Translations under genes and position numbers: made by a program
Notes under the pieces: generated by a model
Databases searched by the model: none
What the model was told of the DNA's origin: nothing
The model's input: the letters and a program-made list of their open reading frames with translations, nothing else
DNA from: Zancudomyces culisetae
Lineage: Eukaryota > Kickxellomycota > Harpellomycetes > Harpellales > Legeriomycetaceae
Direction of reading: 5' to 3'
Length of the DNA stretch: 18,273 nucleotides
Assembly (NCBI GenBank): GCA_001969505.1
Contig: LSSK01000760.1
Location: forward strand, 1-18,273
Part shown: positions 17,589 through 18,273 of the stretch, piece after piece
Layout: every line of letters begins with the position of its first letter
Position numbering within the stretch: position 1 is the first letter of the stretch

Positions 17589-18273
17589 CGCTATTAGGGG
17601 AATTATATTAAACTAGCTGGTTACATTAGGAGATATTCAAGGCGATTCAATAAACTTTAGTTCACTTTTTCAGCAAATAAAAGCAAACTTTTGGGTTTAA
17701 ACTTTCTTTGCCTCCCTGTTGGTTTCCAGTAACACACCCAAAAGCAGAAAGTTGCCTTGTATAACAACACTTCCTGAACTATCTTGTTATTCTCCCCCCA
17801 CTTTCTTTTATTACACAAAGTTTTATTAGTAACCTTGTTGCATACAACACAATTTGTATTGGCCAGTACTTTGGTAACAAGGATTATAAATAAACAACCT
17901 GGTATTGTTACAGCTGACCCAAGCAATACTGTCTATGATGTATTCTCTTTCGCCATTTTTTTTATTCTCAATCTCATTCTTACTCCCATCCTCTATACAC
18001 ATCCTTCTATTTCCTTGTGTATTTTGATTTCAAGTCAAGATAAGGAGAAAAGGGGAGGAGGTGTAAAGATGGAAATTGACTAGGAATGGGTAAAGGATAA
18101 AATGGGAAGGTGCATCATTGAATGCGAGCACCTGTTTTCTTTTTTATCGAATTGTTTAGATACACTTTCTCAACAGAATGAAATCAGAAAGAGAGAAATA
18201 AAAGCACAAACACAATCTGCCGTTTTCATTAGTCTCAAACTTGATGATCAAACAATACAAGTAAAATCATCTA

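Larger units (their letters stand above)
15875..18273. other. Long AT-rich non-coding region upstream of the chitin synthase gene
   Basis: About 2.4 kb without a convincing gene on either strand. The nearest few hundred bases should be the 5' leader and promoter of the chitin synthase (minus strand). The plus strand is pyrimidine-rich throughout, with many T-runs. The longest frames (17784-18083 plus, 17657-17926 minus) are antisense to each other and have no recognisable domain. A CACACC hexamer array and an inverted-repeat cluster are listed separately. No tRNA, transposon end or telomere-type array was seen. Confidence 0.6.

Noticed and set aside
17657-18083. Two antisense frames of 89 and 99 residues
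   Set aside because: They overlap each other on opposite strands, show no recognised domain, and lie in T-rich DNA that gives hydrophobic frames by chance.

Overview
The window looks like nuclear DNA of a fungus. It carries a class IV (Chs3-type) chitin synthase, a GOLD-PH-ORD oxysterol-binding protein of the Osh3 type, and a glycerophosphodiester phosphodiesterase with SPX-like sequence upstream of its catalytic domain. The DNA is AT-rich, spacers are 1.3 to 2.4 kb, and spliceosomal introns measure about 100 to 220 bp. Several introns in one gene, plus single introns cutting tiny terminal exons off two long genes, argue against a typical intron-poor budding yeast. I cannot place the clade further.

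Layout, left to right. (1) Positions 1-1103, minus strand: the N-terminal ~367 codons of a saccharopine dehydrogenase-like oxidoreductase (SCCPDH family), running off the left edge. (2) Positions 1104-2659: a spacer with two weak, mutually exclusive exon candidates, one on each strand. (3) Positions ~2660-5917, plus strand: a Gde1-like glycerophosphodiesterase in at least seven exons; its first exon is not resolved. (4) Positions 5918-7234: AT-rich spacer with a perfect forkhead-like palindrome. (5) Positions 7235-10942, probably extending by a spliced last exon to 11167, plus strand: Osh3-type oxysterol-binding protein. (6) Positions 11295-15874, minus strand: Chs3-type chitin synthase, convergent with the Osh3 gene, with a small first exon upstream of a 104-bp intron. 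(7) Positions 15875-18273: long AT- and pyrimidine-rich non-coding stretch with simple repeats.

Three terminal exons do not appear in simple open-reading-frame views and were rebuilt here from splice sites and reading phase: the last exon of the phosphodiesterase (5876-5917), a probable last exon of the Osh3 gene (11062-11167) and the first exon of the chitin synthase (15799-15874).

No operon logic is expected. The genes touch related membrane and wall biology: Gde1 degrades glycerophosphodiesters from phospholipid turnover, Osh3 proteins act on PI4P at ER contact sites, and Chs3 makes wall chitin and travels through PI4P-rich Golgi membranes. That they are neighbours may be chance. I saw no transposon, CRISPR array, tRNA or rRNA, and no clearly novel multi-gene system.
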